Source: Rhizobium sp. SL42 (GTDB lineage Bacteria; Pseudomonadota; Alphaproteobacteria; Rhizobiales; Rhizobiaceae). Taken from it: a stretch of DNA of 64,000 nucleotides. Shown here one piece after another: positions 18,684 to 28,536 of the stretch. Both the position numbers and the translations under genes were made by a program. The stretch's first letter is position 1. Each line of letters starts with the position of its first letter. Where the stretch lies: the NCBI RefSeq assembly GCF_021729845.1, contig NZ_CP063397.1:1750001-1814000 (forward strand), written 5' to 3'. Below the pieces are notes generated by a model. The model worked only from the letters and a program-made list of their open reading frames with translations. It was not told where the DNA came from and ran no database searches.

Positions 18684-18702
18684 CCGATATGAAAAATATC
18701 GG
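18684..18702. promoter_or_regulatory. Inverted repeat upstream of the ClC gene
   Basis: CCGATAT-GAAAA-ATATCGG, a perfect 7-bp inverted repeat 11 bp upstream of the ClC start codon. It is AT-rich and promoter-proximal, so an operator is more likely than a terminator. Confidence 0.4.
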
Positions 18703-18849
18703 CTCGTTATTTGCCCCTGGGTCCGCTTTTGCAACCCCGAAATGAACCACCGCGGCCCAGGCTCCGGCGGCAAATTGCCTGTTTCCGGCCAAGTGCGGGT
18801 CTCGGATTCTGGCCCATGGTTGCGGCCCTTGCCACAGCTTCACACCGTC

Positions 18850-20502
18850 TCACCGGTCGCTCGTCTCCCAGCGCGGATTGATCCACGGCTCCTGATTGCT
18901 GCGGGGCAGAGGCTGCTTGCCGAGAATATGATCGGCGGCCTTTTCGCCGGTCATGATCGAGGGGCCGTTCAGGTTGCCATAGGTCAGGCGCGGGAAGATG
19001 GACGAGTCCGCGACGCGAAGCCCCCCCACCCCGATCACCCGGCATTCCGGATCGACAACCGCCATCGGATCATCCTTCGCTCCCATCTTGGCCGTGCCGC
19101 TCGGGTGATAGGCGCTTTCCAGATGTTCGCGCAGGAAGGCATCGATCTGATCATCGCTCTGCACGCCTTCGCCCGGCTGGATTTCCGGTCCGCGAAACGC
19201 ATCGAAAGCCTTCTGGCCAAAGATCTCGCGGGTGAGGCGCACACAGTGGCGGAACTTCACCCAGTCTTCCTCATGGCTCATATAGTTGAACTTGATCAGC
19301 GGATCGGCCATCGGGTCGGGCGAGGCAAGCGTGACCGCGCCGCGCGACTTCGAATGGTTGTAGCCGACATGTACCTGGAAGCCATGGCTTTTCGCCGCCG
19401 CCTTGCCGTCATAGGATATGGCGACCGGCAGGAAGTGGAACTGGATATCGGGCTGCTTGACGCCCGCCGCCGAGCGCACGAAGGCGCAAGACTCGAACTG
19501 GTTCGAACCGCCGAGCCCCGTGCCGGAAAACAGCCACTGCGCACCCGCCACCCCCTGCCAGAACCAGGGCAGCCAGGAATAGAGCGAGACAGGCTTCGTC
19601 GAGACCTGCTGGAAATAGAATTCCATATGGTCCATCAGGTTGGCGCCGACGCCCGGCCGGTCGACCTTCACCTCGATGCCCATCTCCCTCAGATGCGCCG
19701 CCGGCCCGATGCCGGACAGCATCAGCAGCTTCGGCGTGTTGAAGGTCGATGCCGAGACGATCACCTCGCGATTGGCCCTCACAACTTCAATCTTCCCGCC
19801 GCGCTCGATCTCGACGCCGACGGCCCGGCCGTTCTCGATGACGATCTTCCGGGCAAAGCAGCGCACCAATTCGACATTCGGTCGCTTCATGGCGGGCTTC
19901 AGATAGGCATTGGCGGCAGACCAGCGGCGCGAGCGCCAGATGGTCTGCTCCATCAGGCCAAAACCTTCCTGCTTCTCGCCGTTATAATCTTCGGTCGTCT
20001 CGAAACCGGCTTCCCGGCCCGCCTCGACAAAGGCGCGCACCAACGGATTTTTCGCCGGCCCGCGCTGCACATGCAGCGGCCCGTCCGTGCCGCGCCAGCC
20101 CTCCTGGCCGCCATGTGAATTTTCCATGCGCTTGAAGTAAGGCAGCACGTCGGCATAGGCCCATCCGCTGGCGCCAAGATCCTCCCAGCTGTCGAAATCG
20201 TCAGCCGAACCACGCACATAGACCATGCCGTTGATCGAGGACGAGCCGCCGATCACCTTGCCGCGCGGCGCGGTGATCCGCCGGTTGTTAAGGTTCGGCT
20301 CGGGCTCGGAGAGATAACCCCAATTGTAGCGCTTCATGCTCATCGGCCAGGCAAGTGCTGCCGGCATCTGGATGAACGGCCCGATATCCGAGCCGCCATA
20401 TTCCAGCACCATGACGGTATGCTTGCCATCTTCCGACAGCCGGTAAGCCAGTGCCGAGCCGGCCGAGCCGGAACCGATGATGATGAAGTCTGCCTGGTTC
20501 AT
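18850..20502 (-). CDS. betA: Choline dehydrogenase (BetA)
   Basis: FAD-dependent GMC oxidoreductase that oxidises choline to betaine aldehyde, the first step to the osmoprotectant glycine betaine. The 550-residue protein has the FAD dinucleotide motif GSGSAGS near residue 10, the GMC signature [18 protein letters not shown], and active-site His466 in HPSGTAKMG with Asn near 510 in TYGNLNGPS. Length and motifs match BetA closely. It lies downstream of betB on the same strand, with a strong hairpin between. Confidence 0.96.
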   Translation of the reverse strand: MNQADFIIIGSGSAGSALAYRLSEDGKHTVMVLEYGGSDIGPFIQMPAALAWPMSMKRYNWGYLSEPEPNLNNRRITAPRGKVIGGSSSINGMVYVRGSADDFDSWEDLGASGWAYADVLPYFKRMENSHGGQEGWRGTDGPLHVQRGPAKNPLVRAFVEAGREAGFETTEDYNGEKQEGFGLMEQTIWRSRRWSAANAYLKPAMKRPNVELVRCFARKIVIENGRAVGVEIERGGKIEVVRANREVIVSASTFNTPKLLMLSGIGPAAHLREMGIEVKVDRPGVGANLMDHMEFYFQQVSTKPVSLYSWLPWFWQGVAGAQWLFSGTGLGGSNQFESCAFVRSAAGVKQPDIQFHFLPVAISYDGKAAAKSHGFQVHVGYNHSKSRGAVTLASPDPMADPLIKFNYMSHEEDWVKFRHCVRLTREIFGQKAFDAFRGPEIQPGEGVQSDDQIDAFLREHLESAYHPSGTAKMGAKDDPMAVVDPECRVIGVGGLRVADSSIFPRLTYGNLNGPSIMTGEKAADHILGKQPLPRSNQEPWINPRWETSDR

Positions 20503-20541
20503 TGCGGTAAAAATCCCAGCCTCGGAAGTGTGATGATGGTG

Positions 20542-20568
20542 CCCGAGCTCTCCCAGTGAGAGCTCGGG
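20542..20568 (-). terminator. Intercistronic hairpin betB-betA
   Basis: A perfect 11-bp stem, CCCGAGCTCTC with GAGAGCTCGGG, and a 5-nt loop. No T run follows on the minus strand, so partial attenuation or mRNA processing is more likely than full termination. Confidence 0.6.
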
Positions 20569-20577
20569 TGGGTCAAA

Positions 20578-22056
20578 TCAATACGGCGCCTCGCATTTGC
20601 CCATGCCGACATAAACCGTCTTCAGTTCGGAATAATGCTCCAGCGCTGCCGCGGAATTCTCGCGGCCGAAACCGGACTGCTTCGAGCCGCCGAACGGGAT
20701 CTCGACCGGGCAGAGATTGTAGGTATTGATCCACAGCGTCCCGGCCTCGAGCTGGTCGACAACCCGGTGCGCGCGGGTAAAGTCCGCGGTGAACACGCCG
20801 GCCGCCAGGCCGAATTCGGTGGCATTGGCACGCGCGATGACCTCGGCCTCGTCGTCGAAATCGAGCACGCACATCACCGGGCCGAAGATTTCCTCGCGGG
20901 CGATCGTCATCTCGTCGGTGACATCGGCAAACACCGTCGGCTGGATGTAATAGCCTTCGCCGGCCCCCTTGCTCGGCGCGACGTCGTTGGGAATGCCGCC
21001 GCCGGTCACAAGCGTGGCGCCCTCGGCCTTGCCCTTCTCGATATAGGACAGCACCTTTTCGCGTTGCGCCCAGGAAACCATCGGCCCCAGCTGCGTCGCC
21101 TCGTCCTGCGGGTCACCGATGATGATCGCCTCGGTGCGTTCCTTCAACCGGGCGAGGAAGCTATCCTTCATCGCCTTGTGCACGAAGACACGTGTGCCGT
21201 TCGAGCAGACCTGGCCGGTTGAATAGAAATTGCCGAGCATGGCGCCGGAAATGGCGCTTTCGATATCCGCATCGTCGAACACGATCATCGGCGACTTGCC
21301 GCCGAGTTCCATGGTCACATGTTTGAGTTGGGCAGCCGCTGCCCCCGCCACCTTGCGGCCGGTCGGCACCGAGCCGGTCAGCGATACCTTGGCGACGTCA
21401 GGATGATTGACCAGCAGCGGACCGGTGTCGCGGTCGCCCTGGATGACGTTGTAGACGCCCTTCGGAACGCCAGCCTCGATCAGGATCTCGGCGATCCTCA
21501 GTGCTCCGAGCGGGGTCACTTCCGACGGCTTGAACACCATCGCATTGCCGGCGGCGAGTGCCGGCGCCCCTTTCCAGCAGGCGATCTGCTGCGGATAGTT
21601 CCAGGCGCCGATGCCGACGACCACGCCGAGCGGCACGCGCTTGGTATAGGCCCAGTCGCCGCCGAGCGGTATCTGGCTGCCGTTCATCGCTGATGCGATG
21701 ATGCCGCCGAAGAATTCGAAACTGTCGGCGCCCGAGGTCGCATCGGCAACGATCGTTTCCTGGATAGGCTTGCCGGTATCAAGCGTCTCGAGTTCCGACA
21801 GCTCGCGATTGCGCAAGCGGATGATCTCGGCAGCCTTCCGCAGGATGCGGCCGCGCGCCGTCGGGCTCATCGCGCCCCATTCCTTCTGCGCCCTCTTGGC
21901 CGATGCAATCGCCTGTTCGACGATCGCCGGCGTTGCCGCATGCAGCTTCGCGATCACTTCGCCGGTCGCCGGATAGATACTCTCGATGACGGTGCCGGCT
22001 TCGTCCTCGACATACTCGCCGTCGATGAAATGGGAGGCTTTCGGTTGGGCTTTCAT
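20578..22056 (-). CDS. betB: Betaine aldehyde dehydrogenase (BetB)
   Basis: NAD(P)-dependent dehydrogenase turning betaine aldehyde into glycine betaine. The 492-residue protein has the aldehyde dehydrogenase set: Asn in GAWNYP, cofactor loop KPSEVTPLG, catalytic Glu250 (MELGGKSP) and catalytic Cys284 (GQVCSNGTR). The ATG at 22056 has GGAGAG about 8 nt upstream; the longer frame runs into a palindromic repeat and is not coding. It sits between betI and betA. No betC is present between them, unlike the betICBA order of Sinorhizobium. Confidence 0.96.
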   Translation of the reverse strand: MKAQPKASHFIDGEYVEDEAGTVIESIYPATGEVIAKLHAATPAIVEQAIASAKRAQKEWGAMSPTARGRILRKAAEIIRLRNRELSELETLDTGKPIQETIVADATSGADSFEFFGGIIASAMNGSQIPLGGDWAYTKRVPLGVVVGIGAWNYPQQIACWKGAPALAAGNAMVFKPSEVTPLGALRIAEILIEAGVPKGVYNVIQGDRDTGPLLVNHPDVAKVSLTGSVPTGRKVAGAAAAQLKHVTMELGGKSPMIVFDDADIESAISGAMLGNFYSTGQVCSNGTRVFVHKAMKDSFLARLKERTEAIIIGDPQDEATQLGPMVSWAQREKVLSYIEKGKAEGATLVTGGGIPNDVAPSKGAGEGYYIQPTVFADVTDEMTIAREEIFGPVMCVLDFDDEAEVIARANATEFGLAAGVFTADFTRAHRVVDQLEAGTLWINTYNLCPVEIPFGGSKQSGFGRENSAAALEHYSELKTVYVGMGKCEAPY

Positions 22057-22082
22057 GATGTCTCTCCGGACGGGTGGTTTCT

Positions 22083-22225
22083 CTCCACCTCCCCCTTGAG
22101 GGAGGAGGTCGCCGCGAAGCGGCGGGTGGGGGTGATCTCTATGCTTCGCTTCGCTCGGCATGCGCGGCTCATGCATCACCCCACCCCGGACCTATGGTCC
22201 GCGCCTCCCCCTCAAGGGGAGGGCG
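22083..22225. repeat. Palindromic intergenic repeat pair overlapping the betI 3' end
   Basis: Two inverted copies of the rhizobial palindromic module (CCTCCCCCTTGAGGGAGG near 22089 and CTCCCCCTCAAGGGGAGG near 22204) lie between betB and betI. The right copy forms the last codons of betI. Confidence 0.7.
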
Positions 22226-22801
22226 GGAGGCAAGCTGCCCCGTCACATAATCCTCGACCAAGGCGACCGAGGCCTCGATCGACAGTGGGGCTGCCTTCAG
22301 AGACTGCCGGATATAGAGCCCGTCGATCATCGCAGCCGCGCCATCGGCAATCCGACCCGCGTCCTCAAACCCGCAAAGCGGTTTCAGACCCGACATCAGG
22401 TTGGAATGCAGCCGCCGCGCATAGAGGGCAAGCAGCCGGCGCACCGCTTCCGAACGCTGGGCCTGCGAATAGAAGGCCAGCCATGCGGCCACCACGTCAG
22501 GCGCGAACTGGTCGGCCTGGAAGGAAATCCGGATGACCGCCGAAATCCGTGCGCGCGGCGTCTCCGCCTGGGCCAACGCCAGGACCGCATCCGCCCTGAG
22601 CTGCCTGAGAAGCGAGCGGATCGTCTCGATCAGCAATTGCTCCTTGGAGCCGAAATAGTGATGGGCCAGCGCTGGCGACACACCCGCCTCGCGGGCGATC
22701 TCCGACATCGTCACCGACAGCGAGCCGTGATGTCCGATCGCCTTCAGCGCGGCATCGACAAGCGCCTTGCGGCGGACCGGTTCCATTCCGACTTTCGGCA
22801 T
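22169..22801 (-). CDS. betI: TetR-family transcriptional repressor BetI
   Basis: Choline-responsive repressor of the bet genes. The 210-residue protein begins [19 protein letters not shown], with the TetR helix-turn-helix [26 protein letters not shown] at about 31-57, and the BetI ligand domain with FSQAQR-like and [11 protein letters not shown] segments. The last residues ([18 protein letters not shown]) are encoded by a palindromic repeat, so the original C-terminus has been replaced or extended. A perfect operator lies about 30 bp upstream. Confidence 0.92.
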   Translation of the reverse strand: MPKVGMEPVRRKALVDAALKAIGHHGSLSVTMSEIAREAGVSPALAHHYFGSKEQLLIETIRSLLRQLRADAVLALAQAETPRARISAVIRISFQADQFAPDVVAAWLAFYSQAQRSEAVRRLLALYARRLHSNLMSGLKPLCGFEDAGRIADGAAAMIDGLYIRQSLKAAPLSIEASVALVEDYVTGQLASRPPLEGEARTIGPGWGDA

Positions 22802-22831
22802 CGAGACATCCTTTCAATCGTCAATATATTT

Positions 22832-22851
22832 TTGATTGACTGATCAATCAA
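22832..22851. promoter_or_regulatory. BetI operator
   Basis: TTGATTGA-CTGA-TCAATCAA is a perfect 8-bp inverted repeat 31 bp upstream of betI. It resembles the BetI-binding sequence of E. coli. Autoregulation of betI and control of betBA are inferred. Confidence 0.75.
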
Positions 22852-23190
22852 TAAAAAACTTCGGTGCCCTCGCGATGATCGCGACAGACTTAGCCAGCCT
22901 GTCGACGGTCTGTTTACGGTAAATCCAGACACTGGCGCGGGGTGGGGCGCAACCGGTGGTTCGCCACGGGCAAGGGCCGGCAATGTGGGCGAAATGGCAA
23001 AAGTGCTTCTGCGCCGGGCTATCAAGACGGCAAGCACCTCGCGGCGCAGGTGCCGCAGTGCTTGCCCGTCTCGCGCGCTGGTAGGGCCGTCATCAAATGT
23101 TCATATGGCTGTCACATCCGGGAAAGGTTTTCTTGAGGAATTGCAGGCCAAGTTTCGTTCCATAAAAACAAATGCATACTGGAGAAAGTC
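22852..23190. other. Intergenic region betI / EAL-GGDEF gene
   Basis: About 340 bp between divergent genes. It must carry the promoter of the gene at 23191. I see no gene, repeat or clear operator besides the BetI site at its left edge. Confidence 0.4.
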
Positions 23191-24993
23191 ATGGTTCTGG
23201 GCGTTGTTGAGGATGGTGGCGTATTGCGTCGCTTCGCCAATGACCAGCTGCTTACCCTGGCCAAGCTGGTGGTCGAAAACGCGCTGCAGCCGATCGTCGA
23301 AGTCGGAACTGGTGCTGTCTTCGGCTATGAAAGCCTGATGCGCGGCCATGATCGCATCGGTTTCCAGTCGCCGCTCGATCTGCTCGACCAGGCCTATGAG
23401 AGTGGCGAGCTGCTGGCGCTGGAGCAGATGGTGTCGAGCCGCGCGCTCGCCAAGTTCGCGACCCTGCCGGATTGTTCTGCCGCCACGCTGTTCCTCAATC
23501 TCGATGTCCGGCTGATCCGCGACGGCAATGCCCTGGTCGATACGCTGCTCGACCAGTTGCGCAAGGCCAATATCCCGCCATCCTCCGTCTGCTTCGAACT
23601 GTCCGAGCGTTTCGACAATACCCAGGTGCCGGAATTCGCCGGCCTGATCGCGCGGCTGCGTCGCTCCGGCTTCAAGCTGGCCATCGACGATTTCGGTGTC
23701 GGCCATGGCGAGATGAAACTGCTCTGTGATTTCCCTGTCGACTACGTCAAGATCGACCGTCATTTCATCGCCGGCCTCGACAGCAATCCGCGCAAGCGCC
23801 ATCTGGTCAAGAACATCGTCAATTTCTGCCACGTTCTCGGCGTGCGCGTCATCGCCGAGGGCATCGAGACGGAAGCGGAATTCATCGCCTGCCGTGAATT
23901 CGGCGTCGATCTCGTCCAGGGCTGGTTCATCGCCCGACCGACCACGATGATCACCGAACTAAAAAGCGCCTTCCCGCATCTGCAGGAAGTCGGCAAGGTC
24001 CGCCGCAGCACCCAGTCGCTCGACGAAGTGCTGATCCGCAAGCAGATCGAGCTGATGCCGACCGTCTACGAGCACGAGAACATCGAGCATGTCTTCGATC
24101 TCTTCCGCCGCAATCCGGGCCAGAGCTTCTTTCCCGTGCTCAACGCCAATGGCGAGCCGCGCGGCATTATCAACGAGATCCACCTGAAGGAATATATCTA
24201 CCAGCCCTTCGGCCGCGACCTGCTGAAGAACAAGGTCTATGAACGCTCGATCTCGCATTTCGTCGATCGCGCCCCGATCGTCGGGCTGGATGCCGATGCC
24301 GAACGGCTGATGACCATCTTCGCCAATATGGAAGGCTCCGACTGCGTCATCCTGACCGAGAACATGCGTTACGCCGGGGTCGTCTCGGCCGCATCCCTGA
24401 TCCGCGTGATGAACGAGAAGCGCCTGAAGACGGCGCAGGACCAGAATCCGTTGACCGGCCTGCCGGGCAACCGCGCCATCCGCGACTACATGCGCGACAT
24501 CGCGCTCGACGGCGATGAGACGCGCTATTTCTGCTACTGCGATTTCGACAATTTCAAGCCGTTCAACGATCACTACGGCTTTCATCTCGGCGACCACGCG
24601 ATCAGCCTGTTTGCGGCACTGCTGCGCCGCTATTTTTTCTCCGACGGCGATTTCCTCGGCCATGTCGGCGGCGATGATTTCTTCATCGGCGTCAGCGATT
24701 GGAGCCGCGAGGAACTGACCGAAATCCTCGACCGGCTGCTGTCCGACTTCCATGACGATGTCATCGAGCTCTACAGCGAAAATGACCGTTCGGCCGGCCG
24801 TATCAAAGGCGTGGACCGGCACGGCCAGGAACGCGATTTCGCGCTGATGCGCTGCTCGATCGGCGTGCTGGAATTGCCAAGAGGGCGGGTGATCGACGAC
24901 GTCAGCCGCATCAGCGCCGAAATCGCCGACCTGAAGAAATCCGCCAAGGACAGCGATGCCGGTCTGGTCCTGGGCACGTTCGGCGCCGGCTGA
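23191..24993 (+). CDS. EAL-CBS-GGDEF protein (c-di-GMP turnover)
   Basis: A 600-residue cytoplasmic protein in reversed domain order. The EAL phosphodiesterase domain (about 25-260) keeps the metal and catalytic residues: E47 (YESL), N103, E136, D166-D167 (IDDFGVG), K188 and E223 (AEGIET). A CBS-pair-like region (about 285-410) may sense a nucleotide. The C-terminal GGDEF domain (about 413-590) has GGDDF at 493-497, an active variant. It could therefore both make and degrade c-di-GMP. It is monocistronic and convergent with a flagellin gene. Confidence 0.9.
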   Translation: MVLGVVEDGGVLRRFANDQLLTLAKLVVENALQPIVEVGTGAVFGYESLMRGHDRIGFQSPLDLLDQAYESGELLALEQMVSSRALAKFATLPDCSAATLFLNLDVRLIRDGNALVDTLLDQLRKANIPPSSVCFELSERFDNTQVPEFAGLIARLRRSGFKLAIDDFGVGHGEMKLLCDFPVDYVKIDRHFIAGLDSNPRKRHLVKNIVNFCHVLGVRVIAEGIETEAEFIACREFGVDLVQGWFIARPTTMITELKSAFPHLQEVGKVRRSTQSLDEVLIRKQIELMPTVYEHENIEHVFDLFRRNPGQSFFPVLNANGEPRGIINEIHLKEYIYQPFGRDLLKNKVYERSISHFVDRAPIVGLDADAERLMTIFANMEGSDCVILTENMRYAGVVSAASLIRVMNEKRLKTAQDQNPLTGLPGNRAIRDYMRDIALDGDETRYFCYCDFDNFKPFNDHYGFHLGDHAISLFAALLRRYFFSDGDFLGHVGGDDFFIGVSDWSREELTEILDRLLSDFHDDVIELYSENDRSAGRIKGVDRHGQERDFALMRCSIGVLELPRGRVIDDVSRISAEIADLKKSAKDSDAGLVLGTFGAG

Positions 24994-25015
24994 TCGACGC
25001 GCGGATCCGCGTCGA
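24994..25015. terminator. Hairpin between convergent genes
   Basis: TCGACGC (24994-25000) pairs with GCGTCGA (25009-25015) around a self-complementary GC-rich centre. It lies in the 36-bp gap between the convergent c-di-GMP gene and the flagellin gene. Confidence 0.5.
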
Positions 25016-25029
25016 CCTATGGCCGCCAA

Positions 25030-26742
25030 TCACTGCCTGAACAGCTGTAATATGGTTTCGGCGCTGCTGTTGGCGATCTGCAGGGACTGGATGCCCAGCT
25101 GTTCCCGCGTCTGAAGTGCCTTCAGCCGGGTCGAGACCTCGTTCAGGTCCGCATCGACCAAGCGCCCCACACCCGTGTCGATCGAATCGGAGAGTTTTTC
25201 GGCGAACTCGGCCTGCATGTCGATGCGTGTCTGGAATGAGCCGAGCTTGCTCGCGCTGGAGATGGCAAGCTTCTCCATGTGGTCGACGCCCTTGATATAT
25301 TGGTCGATGGTGCGCAGGTTCTGGGTAATATCCACCTCTGCGAGGTCGAAATCCGGCGCATAGGGCGGGTTGGACTGGACATTGCCGACATAGACTCGGG
25401 CTGCGCGATTGCCGGCCTCGGGATAGACTGTCTGATCGGCCGCGAAGGTAATGCTGTTGCCGCTCGCCGTCGCGCTCAGGGCGCTGCCGGCAGACGCCTG
25501 CGTGATCACGGCTGCAAGATCGGCGGCGGAGCCGATATAACCGTCGCTGGTGCCGAGTGCCGTATCGACCACGCCGCGGTCGATCGTATAGGTCTGGCGT
25601 CCCCCTGAGCCGAACTCGACGTCGAAATAGACCTCCGCCAGCGCCGAGACGGTAAAAGGCGTCGTGAAGGAGATCGATGCCTCGGGATACATGTTGTCGT
25701 GCTTGTTGGCGGGCGGGTTTTCGAGTCCCATGGCGAAATTCGCCGGATAGACGCCGCCGAAATCCGAGGTCACGGCCGAAATCGCGATACTTGAGCCGTC
25801 ATGGCCGGATGTCTCCAGCGAGCCGATCTCGAACTGGGTCGTGGACGATACGCTGGTGAACATGCTCTCATAGGCCGTGGCGGGCACGCCATTGTCCTGG
25901 AACAGGCGTTCCAGTACGGCGCGCAACTGCACTGCCGTGTTGATCTTGCCGTCGGTCGTCCCCAGTGCCGCGTCGACCACCGTTTTGTCGATCGTCAGCG
26001 CATAGTCGTTGCCGGCCGAATAGGCGCCTGCATCGACGGTCAGGGTGAAATTGATGTAGTCGGTCGCCGTAAACGTGCTGCTGCCCGTGAACGCATAGCT
26101 CTCATGGCCCTCATGGGCGACGGAGTTGACGCCGGTGTCGCGGAAGCCGCCGATGTCGCCGACGCTGTGCAACTGCTTTTGCAGGATGCCGCCGCCACCG
26201 GTGTTCAGCATGCTGGTCTGCTTGAGGTCGACACTGATCGTCTGCACCTGCACATTGTTGTTGGCATCGCGCGTGAACGAGGAGACCAGCGATGTGTTGA
26301 GCTGAGCGGTTTCGCTGATATGCGTGACCGCAGTCGTCTGCAGCCAGTTCTCGCCACTGAAGCCGGACGAGGCAACCACGCTTTCCGCCTGGGCATTGAA
26401 CTGGTCAAGCTCCTCCTGGATCTTCGCCCTGTCCACGCCCTGTTCCTTCGCGGCGACCAGCTTGGCCTTGTATTCGCCGAGGATATCGACGATCGCCTCC
26501 GTGCCCGTATAGGCGGTATCCACCGTGGCGGCGCCAAGGCCCAGTGCATCGCTGACCGCCGAGATCGCCATATTGTCGGAGCGCATCGTGGTGGCGATCG
26601 ACCAATAGGCCGCATTGTCGGCGGCGACGGCGACGCGCAGTCCCGAAGAGGCTTGCCCTTGGGCTGTTTCCAGATCGGAGGCAATAGAACGCAATGTCTG
26701 GAGCGCGTTTATAGCGCCCAAATTCGTGTGAATACTGGCCAT
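25030..26742 (-). CDS. Large orphan flagellin with duplicated insert
   Basis: A 570-residue flagellin. The N-terminal D0/D1 region (MASIHTNLGAINALQTL, ASSGLRVAVAADNAAYWSIA) and the C-terminal D1/D0 region (ALQTREQLGIQSLQIANSSAETILQLF) are conserved. The centre is much longer than in usual rhizobial flagellins (about 320-430 residues). It holds two related modules: ALTIDKTVVDAALGTTDGKI near 248 and TYTIDRGVVDTALGTSDGYI near 384. These form a surface-exposed D2/D3-like insert. No other flagellar genes are near. The ATG at 26742 gives the canonical N-terminus. Confidence 0.9.
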   Translation of the reverse strand: MASIHTNLGAINALQTLRSIASDLETAQGQASSGLRVAVAADNAAYWSIATTMRSDNMAISAVSDALGLGAATVDTAYTGTEAIVDILGEYKAKLVAAKEQGVDRAKIQEELDQFNAQAESVVASSGFSGENWLQTTAVTHISETAQLNTSLVSSFTRDANNNVQVQTISVDLKQTSMLNTGGGGILQKQLHSVGDIGGFRDTGVNSVAHEGHESYAFTGSSTFTATDYINFTLTVDAGAYSAGNDYALTIDKTVVDAALGTTDGKINTAVQLRAVLERLFQDNGVPATAYESMFTSVSSTTQFEIGSLETSGHDGSSIAISAVTSDFGGVYPANFAMGLENPPANKHDNMYPEASISFTTPFTVSALAEVYFDVEFGSGGRQTYTIDRGVVDTALGTSDGYIGSAADLAAVITQASAGSALSATASGNSITFAADQTVYPEAGNRAARVYVGNVQSNPPYAPDFDLAEVDITQNLRTIDQYIKGVDHMEKLAISSASKLGSFQTRIDMQAEFAEKLSDSIDTGVGRLVDADLNEVSTRLKALQTREQLGIQSLQIANSSAETILQLFRQ

Positions 26743-27150
26743 GAAAATCTCAAGCGATTGATTTTTGGAGCCCGTCATGGGCGAAGTCTTATTGTTTGAT
26801 ACAACCTGCTTATGGTTATCGATCGGTTAACGAAGCATGCCAAGAAACGGCGCCGACGTCGCGCTCACGAAACTGTGATTGGTGTTCATCCCTTTGATTT
26901 ATCGCACTGTTATCGGCATATCCGAGTATGCTAACCATCGGATCTGCGCCCCCCTCTGCCATGCGTGGCGCTTCGCGGATCGGGTATCGCGAGTTGTAGG
27001 GCGGAGCCTTTCCGAAACAGAGCGGGCGTCGGCCGGTGAGATGTCGTACCGCTTGCCCGGCGCCATTTGTCGCGCGTGGCAAAGAGCCTCCTTTTCATCG
27101 CAATTGCGCTGCTCTATGCCGGTGAGCATTCAAATCCAGGGAGCCTACCG
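26743..27150. other. Divergent intergenic region flagellin / quinone oxidoreductase
   Basis: About 408 bp, with an AT-rich half near the flagellin gene that should hold its promoter. No gene or recognised operator is visible. The oxidoreductase frame extends upstream into it without similarity or a ribosome-binding site. Confidence 0.4.
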
Positions 27151-28152
27151 ATGTCTCTTCCCGCCACCATGCGCTATGTCGATCTGCCCACCCACGGTCA
27201 AGCCGAGGTCATGCGGCTGGCGACCGGGCCCGTTCCCCGACCGCGCGCCGGCGAGATCCTGATCCGTGTCGCGGCAGCCGGGGTCAACAGGCCCGATGTC
27301 GCCCAGCGCCAGGGAACCTATCCGGCCCCGAAGGATGCAAGCCCGATCCTCGGCCTCGAGGTTGCCGGCGAGGTGGTCGAGCTTGGCGAGGGCGTTTCCG
27401 GCTTTGCCATTGGCGACAAGGTCTGCGCATTGGCCAATGGCGGCGGCTACGCCGAATTCTGCGCGGTGCCGGCAACCCAGGCCCTGTCCTGGCCGGATGG
27501 TTATGACGCGATCAAGGCGGCGGCCCTGCCGGAAACCTTCTTCACCGTCTGGGCCAATCTCTTCCAGATGGCGGGACTGACCGAAGGCGAAACGGTGCTG
27601 ATCCACGGTGGGTCTTCGGGCATCGGCACCACCGCCATCCAGCTTGCGCGCGCCTTTGGCGCAACCGTCTACACGACGGCGGGATCGGCGGAAAAATGCG
27701 CGGCCTGCATGGATCTCGGCGCGGCCCGGGCGATCAACTACAAGACCGAGGATTTCGTCGAACTGGTCAAGGAAGAGACTGCCGGCAAAGGTGTCGATGT
27801 TGTGCTCGACATGATCGGGGCCGCCTATTTCGACAGGAACCTGCAGGTTCTCGCCAAGGATGGTTGCCTGTCGATCATCGCCTTCCTCGGAGGTGCCGTG
27901 GCCGACAAGGTCAACCTGTCACCGATCATGGTCAAGCGACTGACGGTGACCGGATCGACCATGCGTCCGCGCACGGCGGAGGAAAAGCGCGCCATCCGCG
28001 ATGAATTGCAGGTTGAGGTCTGGCAGTTGCTCGAAGCCGGCGACGTCGCCCCCGTCATCCATCGCGTGCTGCCGATCGAGGAGGTGGTCGAAGCGCACCG
28101 CCTGATGGAAAGCTCCAGCCATATCGGCAAGATCGTGCTGACGCTGGGCTGA
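27151..28152 (+). CDS. NAD(P)H quinone oxidoreductase, PIG3/zeta-crystallin type
   Basis: A 333-residue zinc-free medium-chain dehydrogenase/reductase. It has the GroES-like N-terminal domain ([24 protein letters not shown]) and the Rossmann domain with [22 protein letters not shown] for NADPH, as in TIGR02824 quinone oxidoreductases. The catalytic zinc ligands of alcohol dehydrogenases are absent. Likely function is reduction of quinones or enones in the cytoplasm. The ATG at 27151 follows an AGGGAG site. It appears monocistronic. Confidence 0.9.
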   Translation: MSLPATMRYVDLPTHGQAEVMRLATGPVPRPRAGEILIRVAAAGVNRPDVAQRQGTYPAPKDASPILGLEVAGEVVELGEGVSGFAIGDKVCALANGGGYAEFCAVPATQALSWPDGYDAIKAAALPETFFTVWANLFQMAGLTEGETVLIHGGSSGIGTTAIQLARAFGATVYTTAGSAEKCAACMDLGAARAINYKTEDFVELVKEETAGKGVDVVLDMIGAAYFDRNLQVLAKDGCLSIIAFLGGAVADKVNLSPIMVKRLTVTGSTMRPRTAEEKRAIRDELQVEVWQLLEAGDVAPVIHRVLPIEEVVEAHRLMESSSHIGKIVLTLG

Positions 28153-28347
28153 TTTTGCGGTGGGAACTGGCGGAAACGGCGGCGCCTCATGGCGGGGCGG
28201 TGTTCTCCAGCGCGCGAATGATCGTTCTTTCGAGGACAAAAGTCCAATAAAGAATCTCCGGCGCCTGTCATATAACGTGGCTTGCAGAAGTGCTGCGTTG
28301 CACCTACCTTTTAGTCATCGACAACGTAACGAAAGGAAGGTGATCCA

Positions 28348-28422
28348 ATGTCTAATGAGATTTCGGTCTGCGTTTGGGGCTTTGGCAAGGTGATGGTTTT
28401 GACGGGGCAGCCCTCGGCCTGA
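28348..28422 (+). CDS. 24-residue peptide ORF inside the structured RNA
   Basis: ATG 28348 to TGA 28420-28422, with an excellent Shine-Dalgarno (GGAAGG) 7 nt upstream. The peptide MSNEISVCVWGFGKVMVLTG-QPSA has no obvious signal peptide; it is modestly hydrophobic and includes one Cys and one Trp. No coding gene follows on the same strand before the terminator, so it is not an attenuator leader for a downstream gene. It may be a regulatory peptide or a translated dual-function RNA. Confidence 0.5.
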   Translation: MSNEISVCVWGFGKVMVLTGQPSA

Positions 28423-28486
28423 CACCACCTTCCTTTGGTCGCTGCCTGTCAGCGTCCGGGTCCAGCTTTATGACCAAAACTCATGG

Positions 28487-28512
28487 AGAGCCGCCTTGTG
28501 CGGCTCTTTTTG
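28487..28512 (+). terminator. Rho-independent terminator of the small RNA
   Basis: AGAGCCGC-CTTGT-GCGGCTCT followed by TTTTT. An 8-bp perfect stem, 5-nt loop and T run: the clearest intrinsic terminator in this part of the window. Confidence 0.88.
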
Positions 28513-28536
28513 ATTCCGGATATTCGCCGAATTCGC

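Larger units (their letters stand above)
28318..28512 (+). ncRNA. Structured small RNA with internal tiny ORF (predicted)
   Basis: An independent transcription unit of about 195 nt. A possible promoter is TTGCAG (28283-28288)-17-TACCTT (28306-28311), and a strong terminator ends it at 28512. Within it, AAAGGAAGGTG (28332-28342), the Shine-Dalgarno of a 24-codon ORF, is exactly complementary over 11 nt to CACCTTCCTTT (28426-28436), just after that ORF's stop. A competing hairpin CTGACA/TGTCAG (28419-28424 with 28447-28452) overlaps the same area, so two folds are possible. Start and promoter are inferred; no known RNA family was recognised. Confidence 0.55.

Noticed and set aside
20542..20568. 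Riboswitch between betB and betA
   Set aside because: It is a single simple hairpin without a conserved aptamer-like structure; an intercistronic hairpin explains it.
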